Source: Buttiauxella brennerae ATCC 51605
Lineage (GTDB): Bacteria; Pseudomonadota; Gammaproteobacteria; Enterobacterales; Enterobacteriaceae
Assembly (NCBI RefSeq): GCF_001654925.1
Contig: NZ_LXER01000017.1
Coordinates: 186,001-250,000 of the forward strand
Direction of reading: 5' to 3'
Length of the DNA stretch: 64,000 nt
In this document: positions 9,397 to 19,935 of the stretch, piece after piece
How positions within the stretch are numbered: the first letter of the stretch is position 1
How the letters are laid out: the number at the start of each line of letters is the position of its first letter
Notes under the pieces: generated by a model
Told to the model about the DNA's origin: nothing
Databases searched by the model: none
The model's input: the letters and a program-made list of their open reading frames with translations, nothing else
Translations under genes and position numbers: made by a program

Positions 9397-10343
9397 AGGC
9401 TTTTACTTATGAGCGCGTGAAAACACCTGCTGAAGCGGCAGCCAGTGCCCGGAATAAACCCGGTGCGAAATTTATTGCCGGTGGCACCAACCTTCTCGAT
9501 TTAATGAAACTTGAGATAGAAACCCCTCCTCACCTGATTGACGTCAACGGGCTGGCGCTGGACAAAATTGAGCCCACAAATGACGGTGGCCTGCGAATTG
9601 GCGCACTTGTGCGCAACACCGACCTCGCGGCAGATGCCACCGTTCGCCGTGATTATGGCGTGCTTTCCCGGGCCCTGGTTGCCGGGGCGTCAGGCCAGCT
9701 ACGCAACCAGGCGACCACCGCCGGGAATCTGCTCCAGCGCACACGCTGCCCCTACTTTTACGACACAAACCAGCCCTGCAACAAACGACTGCCCGGCAGT
9801 GGTTGCGCGGCCCTTGAGGGTTTTAGCCGCCAGCATGCGGTCGTCGGCGCGAGCAAAGCCTGCATTGCGACCCACCCGAGCGACATGGCCGTTGCGATGC
9901 GCCTGCTTGACGCCGTCGTCGAAACCGTCAGCCCCGGCGGTGAGGAACGCAAAATTCCGCTGGCAGATTTCTATCGCGCACCGGGTAACACGCCTCATCT
10001 GGAAACGGTTCTGAAAACCGGCGAGCTGATTACCGCAGTGACGCTGCCTGCGCCTTTGGGTGGCACCCATATCTATCGTAAAGTCCGCGACCGCGCTTCC
10101 TATGCCTTTGCGCTGGTTTCGGTGGCGGCCATCGTGCAAAGCAACGGTACAGGCCGTGTGGCACTGGGCGGCGTGGCGCATAAGCCGTGGCGAATTGACG
10201 CCGCTGACGCGCAATTAACTGACGGCAGCCAGAGCCTTTACCAACAGCTGTTTGCCGATGCCCAGCCAACGCCTGAAAACGAGTTCAAACTGATACTGGC
10301 GAAGCGCACGCTCGCCTCTGTGCTGACCGAAGCGAGGGGATAA
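9393..10343 (+). CDS. paoB: Periplasmic aldehyde oxidoreductase, FAD subunit
   Basis: A 316-residue FAD-binding subunit carrying electrons between the iron-sulfur and molybdenum subunits. The flavin-binding motif [15 protein letters not shown] lies near residues 25-39 and [19 protein letters not shown] near 100. The Cys-rich insert [12 protein letters not shown]...GSGC is the extra [4Fe-4S] site reported for E. coli PaoB. It has no signal peptide of its own and would be co-exported with PaoA. Its start overlaps the paoA stop (ATGA), and paoC follows after 4 bp. Confidence 0.95.
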   Translation: MKAFTYERVKTPAEAAASARNKPGAKFIAGGTNLLDLMKLEIETPPHLIDVNGLALDKIEPTNDGGLRIGALVRNTDLAADATVRRDYGVLSRALVAGASGQLRNQATTAGNLLQRTRCPYFYDTNQPCNKRLPGSGCAALEGFSRQHAVVGASKACIATHPSDMAVAMRLLDAVVETVSPGGEERKIPLADFYRAPGNTPHLETVLKTGELITAVTLPAPLGGTHIYRKVRDRASYAFALVSVAAIVQSNGTGRVALGGVAHKPWRIDAADAQLTDGSQSLYQQLFADAQPTPENEFKLILAKRTLASVLTEARG

Positions 10344-10347
10344 ACTG

Positions 10348-12570
10348 ATGAAATTTGACCACCCTGCCAAAGCTAACCCCATCGACCGGATGAAGGTCGT
10401 CGGCCAGCCGCACGATCGTATTGATGGCCCGATGAAAACCACAGGAACCGCGCATTATGCCTACGAGTGGCATAACGAGGTGCCCGATGTCGCGTATGGC
10501 TATGTAGTGGCCGCCGCCATCGCCAAAGGGAAAATTAACTCGCTTGACCTTAAAGCCGCCCGCAACGCGCCCGGTGTGCTCGCCATTGTCACCGCTGATA
10601 ACGCAGGCCCGCTCGGTAAAGGCGATAAGAACCCGGCGTTGTTGCTGGGCGGCCCTGACATTGCGCATTACCACCAGGCCATTGCCGTGGTGGTTGCAGA
10701 AACATTCGAACAAGCGCGGGCTGCCGCAGAACTGATTCAGGTAGATTATCGCCGCGAAAGTGGAAACTATGATCTCGCCGCACAAAAGCCGTCCGTCACC
10801 ACTGCACCAAAAAGTGAGCCAGACAAATCGCTCGGTGATTTTGCCAGCGCTTTTTCTGCCTCTGATGTGCAGCTTGATGCCACTTACACCACGCCGGATC
10901 AAAGCCATATGGCCATGGAGCCGCACGCCACCATGGCTGCATGGGAGGGAGACAAGCTCACCGTCTGGACCTCTAACCAGATGATTGACTGGTGCCGGGG
11001 TGACCTTGCCAAAACGCTTAAGCTGGCTCCTGAAAACATCCGCGTATTTTCGCCTTATATCGGAGGCGGTTTTGGTGGCAAATTGTTTTTGCGCAGTGAC
11101 ACCTTGCTGGCCGCTCTCGGCGCACGGGAAGCGAAACGCCCGGTAAAAATCACCCTGCAAAGACCGTTGATTGCCAACAACACCACGCACCGCCCGGCGA
11201 CAATCCAGCACATCCGCATTGGCACGGATAAAACCGGGCGAATCAGCGCCATATCCCATGAAAGCTGGTCAGGCAACCTGGCTAACGGGCCGCCAGAAAC
11301 CGCGGTTCAACAAACTGAACTGCTTTATGCCGGGAGCAACCGCCAGACCGGGCTGCGGCTGGCAAAACTGGACCTGCCGGAAGGTAACGCCATGCGCGCA
11401 CCGGGTGAAGCGCCTGGGCTGATGGCACTGGAAATTGCCATTGATGAAATCGCAGAAAAAGTCGGCCTGGACCCGGTAGAGTTTCGAATCCTGAACGATA
11501 CCCAGGTTGATCCTGCCAACCCCGAGCGCCATTTTTCCCGTCGCCAGCTCATCGAATGCCTGCGGACCGGTGTAGAACGTTTTGGCTGGAGTCACCGCAA
11601 CGCTAAGCCAGCGCAAGTGCGTGATGGTCGCTGGTTAATTGGAATGGGCGTCGGTGCAGGTTTTCGCAATAACCTGGTGATGAAGTCCGCCGCGCGAGTT
11701 CATCTTGATGCCGAAGGTATCGTGACCGTTGAAACCGACATGACGGATATCGGCACTGGCAGTTACACCATTATTGCCCAGACCGTCGCCGAAATGATGG
11801 GCGTTCCACTGGAGCAGGTAGTCGTGCGCCTCGGCGATTCCGACTTCCCTGTTTCCGCCGGTTCTGGCGGGCAATGGGGAGCCAACAGTTCAACGGCTGG
11901 CGTGTATGCCGCCTGCGTGAAATTACGTGAAGCCGTGGCGCAAAAGCTCGGTTTTGATGCGGGTACGGCGCTATTTTCCGACGGGAAAATTCACGCAGGT
12001 GAACACAGCGCCCTGATCAAAGAGGCCGCCGCTGGCGGGAGATTGACGGTTGAAGACGCCATCGAATTTGGCGACCTTGAGAAGAAATTCCAGCAATCTA
12101 CTTTTGCCGCGCATTTCGTGGAAGTGGCGGTCGACATGGCAACCGGCGAGACACATGTGCAGCGCATGCTGGCCGTGTGCGCAGCGGGCAGAATACTGAA
12201 CCCTAAAACGGCCAGAAGCCAGGTTATCGGCGCAATGACCATGGGCGTTGGCGCGGCGTTGATGGAGGAGTTAACCGTCGACACGCGGTTGGGCTATTTT
12301 GTGAACCACGATCTGGCGGGTTACGAAGTGCCGGTACATGCCGATATCCCCGAACAAGAAGTCATTTTCCTTGACGACACCGACCCAATTTCCTCACCGA
12401 TGAAAGCCAAAGGTGTGGGTGAATTGGGTTTGTGCGGGGTGAGTGCGGCCATTGCCAATGCTGTTTATAACGCCACGGGCGTGCGGGTCCGCGATTACCC
12501 GGTGAAACTTGATAAGTTGCTTAAGGGGTTGCCGGAACTGAATTATGTTGTCGGCAAAAAAGCACCTTAA
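10348..12570 (+). CDS. paoC: Periplasmic aldehyde oxidoreductase, molybdenum cofactor subunit
   Basis: The 740-residue catalytic subunit binds molybdopterin cytosine dinucleotide and oxidises aldehydes. Family motifs include YIGGGFGGKLFLRSD, AMRAPGEAPG, GSGGQWGANSSTAG, and near the C-terminus KGVGELGLCGVS with the active-site glutamate. Length is close to the 732 residues of E. coli PaoC. The usual fourth gene, paoD (XdhC-like cofactor insertion chaperone), does not follow: the next gene is on the opposite strand and its stop codon overlaps that of paoC. Confidence 0.95.
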   Translation: MKFDHPAKANPIDRMKVVGQPHDRIDGPMKTTGTAHYAYEWHNEVPDVAYGYVVAAAIAKGKINSLDLKAARNAPGVLAIVTADNAGPLGKGDKNPALLLGGPDIAHYHQAIAVVVAETFEQARAAAELIQVDYRRESGNYDLAAQKPSVTTAPKSEPDKSLGDFASAFSASDVQLDATYTTPDQSHMAMEPHATMAAWEGDKLTVWTSNQMIDWCRGDLAKTLKLAPENIRVFSPYIGGGFGGKLFLRSDTLLAALGAREAKRPVKITLQRPLIANNTTHRPATIQHIRIGTDKTGRISAISHESWSGNLANGPPETAVQQTELLYAGSNRQTGLRLAKLDLPEGNAMRAPGEAPGLMALEIAIDEIAEKVGLDPVEFRILNDTQVDPANPERHFSRRQLIECLRTGVERFGWSHRNAKPAQVRDGRWLIGMGVGAGFRNNLVMKSAARVHLDAEGIVTVETDMTDIGTGSYTIIAQTVAEMMGVPLEQVVVRLGDSDFPVSAGSGGQWGANSSTAGVYAACVKLREAVAQKLGFDAGTALFSDGKIHAGEHSALIKEAAAGGRLTVEDAIEFGDLEKKFQQSTFAAHFVEVAVDMATGETHVQRMLAVCAAGRILNPKTARSQVIGAMTMGVGAALMEELTVDTRLGYFVNHDLAGYEVPVHADIPEQEVIFLDDTDPISSPMKAKGVGELGLCGVSAAIANAVYNATGVRVRDYPVKLDKLLKGLPELNYVVGKKAP

Positions 12571-13247
12571 CAGCCGTAGACTTTGGTCCAGTTATAATTT
12601 GTGAAGGCCAGCTGAACAGGTGCTGAAACATCACCAAAATGGTGCGTCTGGCGGGTTTTAAAATAATCCCGGAAGCGCGTGGGGAGAAATTCGGCCTGGT
12701 AGCGCAGCAGTGTGCTGTGCCAGAACGGAGGGGGTAAGGGAATATCACCGTGTCGTTCACGCAGCTTTTCGCGCCAGGGGGTTTTCACCAGTGCGCCTGC
12801 AAATGCTTCTTTTGCCGCCTGCCCGGCTTCATCGGGTGTGCCGGCTATCAGCAGTTGATTTGGCAGTGCCACCAGCCGCAAATTGCTGATGGTGACGGGC
12901 AAATCCTTTGCCTGTTGCGCGAAGATGGCGAAAAGCTCCGGGTCAACAGTGGCAATGTCCTCACTGTGGTAGAGCGGCATCGTGATGGCTAAAAAAGTAA
13001 AATGCAGCCCGGTAAAGGGCATGACATCAGCCTTTGTGTCGGTTACAGCCAACTGGTGCAGTTCATGCAACAGCCCATGCAGCGGATCCGATAACGCAGG
13101 CTGAATGCCCGACGTGATCGCGAGTTTATACGGGTCGTAATAAGCCGCTTCCCGTACCCGCCCGCACCCCGGGTTCACAGACCAGGTCGCGAGTGTTTTC
13201 TCGTTTGCGCGGCTGTATAGCTGTTGTAGTTGTTCAGCATTAAGCAA
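12567..13247 (-). CDS. 2H-phosphoesterase-like protein of unknown role
   Basis: A 226-residue soluble protein I do not recognise by name. It carries two H-x-[ST]-x motifs 95 residues apart, HFTF at 82-85 and HSTL at 177-180, each after a hydrophobic strand. That is the signature of the 2H phosphoesterase (LigT/CPDase) fold, so RNA-end or cyclic-nucleotide chemistry is possible but unproven. The start is decided by the ribosome site: a near-perfect GGAGGTGA lies three bases before TTG 13247, whereas the nearby ATG is out of frame. The 3' end overlaps paoC tail to tail by 3 bp. It is monocistronic. Confidence 0.75.
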   Translation of the reverse strand: MLNAEQLQQLYSRANEKTLATWSVNPGCGRVREAAYYDPYKLAITSGIQPALSDPLHGLLHELHQLAVTDTKADVMPFTGLHFTFLAITMPLYHSEDIATVDPELFAIFAQQAKDLPVTISNLRLVALPNQLLIAGTPDEAGQAAKEAFAGALVKTPWREKLRERHGDIPLPPPFWHSTLLRYQAEFLPTRFRDYFKTRQTHHFGDVSAPVQLAFTNYNWTKVYGC

Positions 13248-13373
13248 TGGTCACCTCCGTCCTGGCCGTGATACTTCTGGATACCTTCACATTATCCGAA
13301 TTCTCGGTTTGGCGCATTCCAACGGTTTAGCTCAACTATACTTAATGACTCAACGGCACTTAAGGAGTGAAGT

Positions 13374-13622
13374 ATGTTTGATAAAACAACCGACAAACTT
13401 AATGAAGCAGCAGGTACAGCCAGAGAATTGTATGGCAGACACTCCAACAGGCCCGATGAAGAATTAAAAGGTGTGGCGAAGAAGTATGCATCGCAGGCGA
13501 GTTACGCGGTCAGAGATGCGACCGATAATGTCCGTGATCAGGTTTCCAGCAACCCGATTGCCGGTCTGGCAGTTGCTGCCGCAGTGGGTGTGGTGTTTGG
13601 TTTCTTGCTGGGTCGTAAATAA
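13374..13622 (+). CDS. Small membrane-anchored protein, CsbD/YqjD-ElaB-like
   Basis: An 82-residue protein with a charged N-terminal part (FDKTTDKLNEAAGTARELYG) similar to CsbD or DUF883 proteins. Its C-terminal glycine-rich hydrophobic tail (GLAVAAAVGVVFGFLLGRK, residues 64-82) resembles the membrane anchor of E. coli YqjD and ElaB. Those relatives are stationary-phase, inner-membrane, ribosome-associated proteins, but that role is not shown by this sequence. AAGGAG precedes the ATG, and a strong terminator follows. It stands alone between convergent neighbours. Confidence 0.8.
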   Translation: MFDKTTDKLNEAAGTARELYGRHSNRPDEELKGVAKKYASQASYAVRDATDNVRDQVSSNPIAGLAVAAAVGVVFGFLLGRK

Positions 13623-13665
13623 AGCACATTCATGCATTAATGAATGAACGCCCAGTGATGGGTTT

Positions 13666-13697
13666 ATGGCAGCCAGGCGGCTGCCATCATTATTTTT
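13666..13697 (+). terminator. Intrinsic terminator after the small membrane protein gene
   Basis: A perfect 9-bp stem, ATGGCAGCC (13666-13674) and GGCTGCCAT (13679-13687), with loop AGGC is followed by CATTATTTTT. It also lies at the end of convergent nlpA. Confidence 0.85.
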
Positions 13698-13708
13698 AGA
13701 GGACCCGA

Positions 13709-14524
13709 TTACCAGCCAGGTACAGCGCCACCGTTAAAGATGGTTTCTGCGGCTTTTGCCACTTCCGGTGACTGATACGATTGCAGGAACTCTTTCACAT
13801 TTTGTGCATCTTTATTGTCTTCACGCGCCACCAGAATGTTCACATACGGCGAGTTTTTATCTTCGATAAATACGCTGTCATGAACGGGTGATAAACCAGT
13901 TTGCTGAATATAGGTGGTGCTGATAATTGCCACATCCACTTTGGCGTCATCCAGCACGCGCGGTAGTTGCGCCCCTTCCAGCTCCATAATGTTCAGATGG
14001 TGCGGGTTTTCAGCAATATCCAGCGAGGTTGGCAGCAGCCCTTTCCCCTCTTTCAGGGTAATCAGCTGCTCTTTTTGCAGCAGTAAAAGTGCGCGCCCAA
14101 GGTTAGTCGGGTCGTTTGGAATGGCGACTGTGGCGCCATCTTTGAGTTGGTCAACGGTCTTAATTTTTTTCGAGTAGCCCGCCATTGGGAACACAAACGT
14201 GTTGCCCACTGCCACGAGTTTATAGCCGTGCGCTTTGTTGTCTTGCTCAAGGAACGGGCGATGCTGGAAAACGTTAGCATCCAGTTCGCCATGGTTAGTC
14301 GCATCATTGGGCAATAAGGAGCCGCTAAAACCCACCAGCTCCACATCCAGGCCGTATTTCTCTTTCGCGACCTTTTTCGCGACTTCTGCCACATCCTGTT
14401 CTGCGCCGTTAATTACGCCGACTTTGATATGTTTTGCATCACTGCTTTTTTGGTCACAGCCTGCCAGCAACAAACCCGCCAGCACCACTGCCCCAATCCG
14501 TAAATGAGGTATCGTCAATCGCAC
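13709..14524 (-). CDS. nlpA: NlpA, MetQ-like inner-membrane lipoprotein
   Basis: A 271-residue lipoprotein almost collinear with E. coli NlpA. The signal ends in the lipobox LLLAGC, and Asp follows Cys (CDQ), the +2 residue that retains lipoproteins in the inner membrane. The body is a D-methionine-binding-type solute-binding protein (HIKVGVINGAEQDVAEVAKKVAKE..., GELDANVFQHRPFLEQ). I place the start at GTG 14524, which has AGGA about eight bases upstream and gives the E. coli length; the frame is open further upstream without family similarity. No metNI genes are adjacent. The gene is known for a minor role in methionine uptake and vesicle formation. Confidence 0.93.
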   Translation of the reverse strand: MRLTIPHLRIGAVVLAGLLLAGCDQKSSDAKHIKVGVINGAEQDVAEVAKKVAKEKYGLDVELVGFSGSLLPNDATNHGELDANVFQHRPFLEQDNKAHGYKLVAVGNTFVFPMAGYSKKIKTVDQLKDGATVAIPNDPTNLGRALLLLQKEQLITLKEGKGLLPTSLDIAENPHHLNIMELEGAQLPRVLDDAKVDVAIISTTYIQQTGLSPVHDSVFIEDKNSPYVNILVAREDNKDAQNVKEFLQSYQSPEVAKAAETIFNGGAVPGW

Positions 14525-14692
14525 GCTTTTTTCCTTAAAAAATAACAGCCAAATGATATTAAGATGACTATAGCAGCAGGACTCACGGGCCTTAAAAAAC
14601 GAAAAGGTATCAACAAGAAGAAAAAAGCATATACCCGGATCATTCACGCAGTTGACGTATCAGCAGCCTGAAATCGGCCGGGTAAAGACGCA

Positions 14693-15073
14693 TTATGATT
14701 TTCTGTCAGGCAGGCAAACCAGCAACAAACCCATGAAAATCACGCTGACCCCGACAAGTTTTCCGGCGCTGAAATGCTCATGCAGCCAGGGCAGCCAGAT
14801 AGCCGCCCCCCACACCAGCACATAGCTTAAGCTCAGTAGTGGATACGCTTTACTCAGCGCAATGCGCCGCAACGCCATGAACCAGCAGCCCATCGAAAAG
14901 ACGTAAGCGAACAAGCCAATAACCAGCACCACGGCACCGGGACTGACGCTCACAAACGCAGAAATAAATGCGTCGCGCTGACCAACCGGTGGGAGTGTCA
15001 CCATCGCCCATTTCATCATCAGCTGAGCGCAACTGACTAACAGCACGCTCATTAATGCCCAGAAGTAGCCCAT
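14693..15073 (-). CDS. arnF: L-Ara4N-phosphoundecaprenol flippase subunit ArnF
   Basis: A 126-residue, four-helix small multidrug resistance-type membrane protein. With ArnE it is thought to flip undecaprenyl-phosphate-L-Ara4N to the periplasmic face. Conserved elements are CAQLMMKWAM in helix 1 and ALSKAYPLLSLSYVLVW in helix 3. ATG 15073 overlaps the arnE stop by one base (TGATG) and has GGAGG nine bases upstream; a longer frame to 15130 would run inside arnE. It is the last gene of arnBCADTEF, and I see no clear terminator after it. Confidence 0.92.
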   Translation of the reverse strand: MGYFWALMSVLLVSCAQLMMKWAMVTLPPVGQRDAFISAFVSVSPGAVVLVIGLFAYVFSMGCWFMALRRIALSKAYPLLSLSYVLVWGAAIWLPWLHEHFSAGKLVGVSVIFMGLLLVCLPDRKS

Positions 15074-15396
15074 CAGGCAGCGCCTCCCAGGATGGTAATA
15101 CCGACGATGATAAGCAACACGCCCAACCAATGGCGCAGCGAAACAGGCTCATGCCAGATAAAACGCGCAGCGAGCGTAATAAAGATAAAGTTCAGGCTGA
15201 GCATCGGGTACGCAACGCTGACCGGCACACGCTGAAGCACCAACAGCCACAGCAACATTGCACAACCCAGCAGGAGCAGGCTCAGCGCCAGCCAGCTAAA
15301 CAAATGCCGACGCCCGCGTTGGTCGGAGGCCTGCTTTTGGCACAGCTGACCACCACAACTCAACAGACTCGCCAGCACAATGAACAAATAACTCAT
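15073..15396 (-). CDS. arnE: L-Ara4N-phosphoundecaprenol flippase subunit ArnE
   Basis: A 107-residue, four-helix small multidrug resistance-type protein and partner of ArnF. It has the family features [11 protein letters not shown] in helix 1 and [23 protein letters not shown] around helix 3. The E. coli protein is 111 residues. Its ATG overlaps the arnT stop (ATGA) and its stop overlaps the arnF start, the tight coupling typical of this operon. Confidence 0.93.
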   Translation of the reverse strand: MSYLFIVLASLLSCGGQLCQKQASDQRGRRHLFSWLALSLLLLGCAMLLWLLVLQRVPVSVAYPMLSLNFIFITLAARFIWHEPVSLRHWLGVLLIIVGITILGGAA

Positions 15397-17054
15397 GGCG
15401 TTTTTTCATAGAAGAAGAGGACAAAACGCCCTTTGCGATAAAGATGGTCAGGGGCTGGCACATCTTTGTCTTCCGGCACTTTATCTTTCGACAGCAACAC
15501 CACCAGCGAAACGTTGCCTTCTTTACGATGTAGCGCCAGCCAGCTGGCGAAATCTTCGCGAGAAACCAGGTTATCTTTCGCGTCAGCAAAGTTTGTCAGG
15601 CCGTAGTTAAGCTCGCCGGGTTTGGCATAAAGCGTAATATCGCTACGCTTTAATTCCCAGGCGATACCCGCACCTACTCCGACGCTGTCGGCCAGAATGT
15701 AGCGGCTGCTCTCAAGTTGCGGGCGCACTACATCAACGAACGCCTGCGGGTGTTTTGAGTCGACAACTTTGTCGGGGATAACACCACCGACTAACAGCGC
15801 AATGCCCAATGGACACAACGAGGCCCACTGCCAGAGACGGGCATGATTGCGCGTGGTTAAGTACCCCGCCAACGCCCACACCAGGAAGGCAATGCTCACC
15901 TGAACCACTTTCAGCACTTCATTGCTGGCATAAACCGGGTGTTTCGCCAGCCCCCACGGGGCCAGTACCAGCAGCACAACCAGGGTGCAAACTGTGCCAA
16001 ATGCGGTGTTGATCCAGCCATTCACTTTTAGGGTGCGTGATGACGCAACCAACTGTGTCCCGTGGCGGGCCAGCAAAATAGCCAGCGGCGCGAAGCACGG
16101 CAGAATATAGGTCGGGAGCTTACCTTTGGCGATGCTAAAGAACAGTAGCGGCATCACCACCCAACCCAACAGGTAAAGTGTTCCGCTTTCGAGATGACGC
16201 TCTTTCCAGCTACGTTTAAGCGCACCGGGGAGTAACGCAACCCACGGCAGACAGCCCGCAATCAGGAACGGAATGTAATACCAGAATGGCGCTTTATGCT
16301 GGGCGTCTTTCTCAGCAAAACGCTGAATATGCTCAACCCAGAAGAAATAGTGCCAGAACGTCGGTTCCGCTTTCGCAATCGCCAGCGCCCACGGCAACGT
16401 AATCAGCGTGGCACTGATCACCGCCAGCAGCCCAAACAGCAACACTTCTTTCCAGCGTTTTTGCGCGATTACCCACGGCAACACGCCCAGCACCGGAACG
16501 GCTAACGCGAGAAAACCTTTGGTCATCACACCCATGCCGCAGGCCAGGCCCAGCAGAATGTAGCCACCTGCTTTTCCAGCGCGGGTTTTCGCATTGGCGG
16601 CCAACCAGAAACTGCACATTGCCGCGACCAGCCAGAGGGTAATCATCGGGTCAAGAACGGCATAGGTTCCCACGCCATACACCAACAGGCAGGTCAGGAA
16701 AATCACCCCGGACAGGACCGCGACGTTCTTATCACGCCACAGGCGGAAAGCCAGCCACACCACCATCAGCGCGCTTAAGATAATCGAAAATACCGAACCA
16801 AACCTGACCGCGAAATTGTTATGGCCGAAAATCAACTGGCTAAGGTTGTTAATCCAGTAGCCCGCCACCGGTTTTTCAAAGTAACGCACATCCAGAAAGT
16901 GCGGAACTATCCAGTTTCCGGCTGACAGCATCTCACGGCTGATTTCCGCATAGCGGGTTTCATCCGGCTGCCAAAGCGCCCGAAACTCAAGGGGAAGCAG
17001 GTACAGCACAGCAAAACCTAATAACAGAACCAGCGAATACTTTGACGATTTCAT
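15393..17054 (-). CDS. arnT: Lipid A L-Ara4N transferase ArnT
   Basis: A 553-residue glycosyltransferase of the inner membrane (GT-C fold, GT83) that moves L-Ara4N from undecaprenyl phosphate to lipid A phosphates, lowering affinity for polymyxins. The periplasmic loop motif [16 protein letters not shown] holds the acidic catalytic residues, followed by [11 protein letters not shown]. Many membrane helices follow, then a periplasmic C-terminal domain. I chose ATG 17054, which gives the usual N-terminus (MKSSKYSL). A TTG at 17069 overlapping the arnD stop would add five residues. Expression follows the arn promoter, probably under PmrA. Confidence 0.95.
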   Translation of the reverse strand: MKSSKYSLVLLLGFAVLYLLPLEFRALWQPDETRYAEISREMLSAGNWIVPHFLDVRYFEKPVAGYWINNLSQLIFGHNNFAVRFGSVFSIILSALMVVWLAFRLWRDKNVAVLSGVIFLTCLLVYGVGTYAVLDPMITLWLVAAMCSFWLAANAKTRAGKAGGYILLGLACGMGVMTKGFLALAVPVLGVLPWVIAQKRWKEVLLFGLLAVISATLITLPWALAIAKAEPTFWHYFFWVEHIQRFAEKDAQHKAPFWYYIPFLIAGCLPWVALLPGALKRSWKERHLESGTLYLLGWVVMPLLFFSIAKGKLPTYILPCFAPLAILLARHGTQLVASSRTLKVNGWINTAFGTVCTLVVLLVLAPWGLAKHPVYASNEVLKVVQVSIAFLVWALAGYLTTRNHARLWQWASLCPLGIALLVGGVIPDKVVDSKHPQAFVDVVRPQLESSRYILADSVGVGAGIAWELKRSDITLYAKPGELNYGLTNFADAKDNLVSREDFASWLALHRKEGNVSLVVLLSKDKVPEDKDVPAPDHLYRKGRFVLFFYEKTP

Positions 17055-17065
17055 TCGTTCAACAC

Positions 17066-17956
17066 TCAAATAAGTTGTTCGCTACCTAGCCAGCCTTCGC
17101 GGCCAGCAATAACACCGCGCACCACTTTGCCCAACGGCAATGTGGATAAATCCTCCGGCAACAGCTCGCTCAAGGGGCAAAACTGAATCCCTTCTTGTGC
17201 CGCCATGGTCAGCAATTCGCTAAAATCTTTGCGCATTACCATCCCTTCCACTTCGGCGTGGATGGTGTACACCGGGGTGCCGGTGTCTTGCTTGATGCGG
17301 TCAAGGATAAAACGGTTGTAGTTTTCACGGCTGACGCCATCGCCAATCACTTCATCCCAGGTGGGCAGCGTGACCGGAATTTGCACGGTTCCGGTGCTCC
17401 CGTCAGCCAGAAGTGGGCGAAACGGCGTGGTTCCCCGGCAATCACTGTTGTAGCTGAAACCGAAAGCCTCTTTCGCTTTCACAACACGCTGGTCAGCACG
17501 CCACCCGGCGACAGCTGAGCATGTCACCGGCTGTTCAATAATGCGGGTCAACGTATCAAGCCCAAGACGAATTTGCTTATCAAGATGATTGCTGTCCCAG
17601 ACACCCGCCCAGGTTTGCCAGGCAAAGTGGTCCCATGCGTGCAGGCCGACTTCATGGTGATCCGCAACAGCTGCGATAATTTCAGCATTACCGGCACCAA
17701 TCTGGCGGCCCGGCCATGCCGTACCCGCCAGCAAAATATCCCAGCCGTAGAGCGATGCGGCTTTTGAACGCAGCATCTTCCACAAGAATTGCGGTTTCAC
17801 CAGCCGCCATAAATGGCGGCCCATGTTATCCGGGCCGACGCTGACAAAAAAAGTGGCCTGAATACCGTGCAAACTTAAGATCTCAAGAAGATGCGGAACC
17901 CCTTGCTGGGTGCCCCGCCATGTATCTACATCAATGCGCAGGCCAACTTTTCTCAT
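17066..17956 (-). CDS. arnD: 4-deoxy-4-formamido-L-arabinose-phosphoundecaprenol deformylase ArnD
   Basis: A 296-residue NodB-type polysaccharide deacetylase that removes the formyl group from undecaprenyl-phosphate-Ara4FN. The NodB-type metal motif starts [11 protein letters not shown], with the general-base Asp, and [16 protein letters not shown] supplies the metal histidines. The length matches the family. Its ATG overlaps the arnA stop (ATGA), and it ends next to arnT. Confidence 0.95.
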   Translation of the reverse strand: MRKVGLRIDVDTWRGTQQGVPHLLEILSLHGIQATFFVSVGPDNMGRHLWRLVKPQFLWKMLRSKAASLYGWDILLAGTAWPGRQIGAGNAEIIAAVADHHEVGLHAWDHFAWQTWAGVWDSNHLDKQIRLGLDTLTRIIEQPVTCSAVAGWRADQRVVKAKEAFGFSYNSDCRGTTPFRPLLADGSTGTVQIPVTLPTWDEVIGDGVSRENYNRFILDRIKQDTGTPVYTIHAEVEGMVMRKDFSELLTMAAQEGIQFCPLSELLPEDLSTLPLGKVVRGVIAGREGWLGSEQLI

Positions 17957-19935
17957 GCCTGAGGTTCCGTCAGTTCAACAGTTTTAAGGAAGAAATCCAG
18001 GGTTTCGTCGATGGTTTTTTCCATCTCAACCGTTGGCGTCCAGCTCAGTAAGCGGTGAGCGTTACGGATGCTCGGCTTACGGTGTTCCACGTCCTGATAA
18101 CCCTTGCCGTAATAGGTGCTGCTTTCCACTTCGCGGAAACCGGCAAACGGAGGGAAATGGTTACGCAGCGGGTGTTTTTCAAAGCTCGCCAGCAGCATTT
18201 CAGCAAGCTCCTTGATGCTCGCTTCGTTATCCGGGTTACCAATGTTAATGATCTGCCCGTCACAGTTGCTGTTTTTGTTCTCAATGATGCGGAACAGCGC
18301 TTCGATGCCATCGCTGATATCCGTAAAGCAACGTTTTTGACGCCCGCCGTCAATCAGCTTAATCGGTGAGCCTTCCACCAGGTTGAGAATCAGCTGGGTG
18401 ATTGCACGTGAAGAACCGATACGCGCCGCATTGAGGTTATCCAGACGTGGCCCCATCCAGTTAAACGGACGGAACAGCGTAAAGCGCAGCCCTTCCTTTT
18501 CGCCATAAGCCCAGATAACGCGGTCGAGCAACTGCTTGGAAACCGAGTAAATCCAGCGCTGTTTGTTGATAGGCCCAACAATCAGGTTCGAGTTATCTTC
18601 ATCGAACACTTTATCGGTACACATACCATACACTTCGGAAGTTGACGGGAAGATAATGCGTTTTTGGTATTTCACGCAGTCACGAATAATCTTCAGGTTT
18701 TCTTCGAAATCCAGCTCAAACACGCGCAGTGGGTTGCGGGTGTATTCGATTGGCGTGGCAATTGCCACCAGCGGCAGAACCACGTCACATTTTTTGATGT
18801 GGTATTCAATCCACTCGGAGTGAATGCTGATATCCCCTTCCACAAAGTGGAAGCGCGAGTTGCCGATGAAACGGCTAATCGCATCGGAACCGATATCCAG
18901 CCCGTACACTTCAAAGTTGTCGTCTTGCAGTAAACGTTCGGTCAGATGGTTACCGATAAAACCGTTCACGCCGAGAATCAACACGCGAGTGCGGCGCTTA
19001 ATGGCAGAAACCGGCTGGCTGCTGATAATCGCACCGGCAACCAAGCCCAGGTTTTGTGCCAGTTGCGAGCCTTGCATGTAGACGCCGCTTTCGGTTTGCC
19101 CGGTCAGGATTTCCAGTGCACCGCCGCCGGTCGCAATGACCAGCGGGCTGACAGATAACACGGTTCCCGCTTTAGCGGCCTGCAAACCTTCCAGCACACG
19201 GGCTTTCCAGACAATAAATTTACTGCCGCCCACATAACCAAATGCACCCGGCCACGGATCAGTCACCGCACGCACCAGGTTGTTAATTTCATGAGCCGTA
19301 GATTGCCAGTTAATGCAGCCATCTTGCGCAGTACGACGGCAAAAAATGCTGGCCTGGCTGTGGTCTTGCTCAACCTGCGGGAAATGCCCGGTTTTGATCA
19401 CCGGCAGAATATCTTCCAGCAGCTCAGATGCCGCTTCCGTCAATTTATGATGCAGCGTTAAAGCCGTGTCCGTCGGGGCGATCGCCACTCGATGCTGCGC
19501 CACAATAGCGCCGGCATCGGCACGGCTCACCATGCGGTGTAGCGTAACGCCCGTTTCAGTTTCGCCTTTCACCAGCACCCAGTTCAGCGGTGCGCGGCCA
19601 CGGTAGTGCGGCAACAGCGAACCATGCAGGTTGAATGCACCCACCGTTGCACTATTCAGAATCTCATCGCACAGCAAATTGCGATAATAGAACGAGAAAA
19701 TCACATCCGGCTGAGCGGATTTAATGCGGTCAACCCACAGCGGGTGGTTCACATCGTCCGGCGCATAAACCGGAATACCATGCTCCGCAGCAGTTCGTGC
19801 CACTGACCCGAAGAAATGGTTTTCAGAAGGTGCATCAGGATGGGTATAAATTGCCGTGATGTCATAACCGGCGGCTACCAGTGCGTTAACGCCCGCACAC
19901 CCAATGTCGTGATAAGCAAATACGACAGCTTTCAT
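17953..19935 (-). CDS. arnA: Bifunctional UDP-Ara4N formyltransferase / UDP-glucuronate decarboxylase ArnA
   Basis: The length of 660 residues equals E. coli ArnA. The N-terminal 300 residues form the 10-formyltetrahydrofolate-dependent formyltransferase, with the catalytic Asn and His in [19 protein letters not shown]. The C-terminal half is a short-chain dehydrogenase that oxidatively decarboxylates UDP-glucuronate, with [10 protein letters not shown] for NAD binding, SEVYG, and [10 protein letters not shown] carrying the catalytic Tyr and Lys. It thus performs two steps of UDP-Ara4FN synthesis on either side of ArnB. Both its ends overlap neighbours by 4 bp. Confidence 0.96.
   Translation of the reverse strand: MKAVVFAYHDIGCAGVNALVAAGYDITAIYTHPDAPSENHFFGSVARTAAEHGIPVYAPDDVNHPLWVDRIKSAQPDVIFSFYYRNLLCDEILNSATVGAFNLHGSLLPHYRGRAPLNWVLVKGETETGVTLHRMVSRADAGAIVAQHRVAIAPTDTALTLHHKLTEAASELLEDILPVIKTGHFPQVEQDHSQASIFCRRTAQDGCINWQSTAHEINNLVRAVTDPWPGAFGYVGGSKFIVWKARVLEGLQAAKAGTVLSVSPLVIATGGGALEILTGQTESGVYMQGSQLAQNLGLVAGAIISSQPVSAIKRRTRVLILGVNGFIGNHLTERLLQDDNFEVYGLDIGSDAISRFIGNSRFHFVEGDISIHSEWIEYHIKKCDVVLPLVAIATPIEYTRNPLRVFELDFEENLKIIRDCVKYQKRIIFPSTSEVYGMCTDKVFDEDNSNLIVGPINKQRWIYSVSKQLLDRVIWAYGEKEGLRFTLFRPFNWMGPRLDNLNAARIGSSRAITQLILNLVEGSPIKLIDGGRQKRCFTDISDGIEALFRIIENKNSNCDGQIINIGNPDNEASIKELAEMLLASFEKHPLRNHFPPFAGFREVESSTYYGKGYQDVEHRKPSIRNAHRLLSWTPTVEMEKTIDETLDFFLKTVELTEPQA

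Noticed and set aside
10285..11259. 324-codon minus-strand reading frame antisense to paoC
   Set aside because: It is fully covered by the molybdenum subunit gene and has no protein features.
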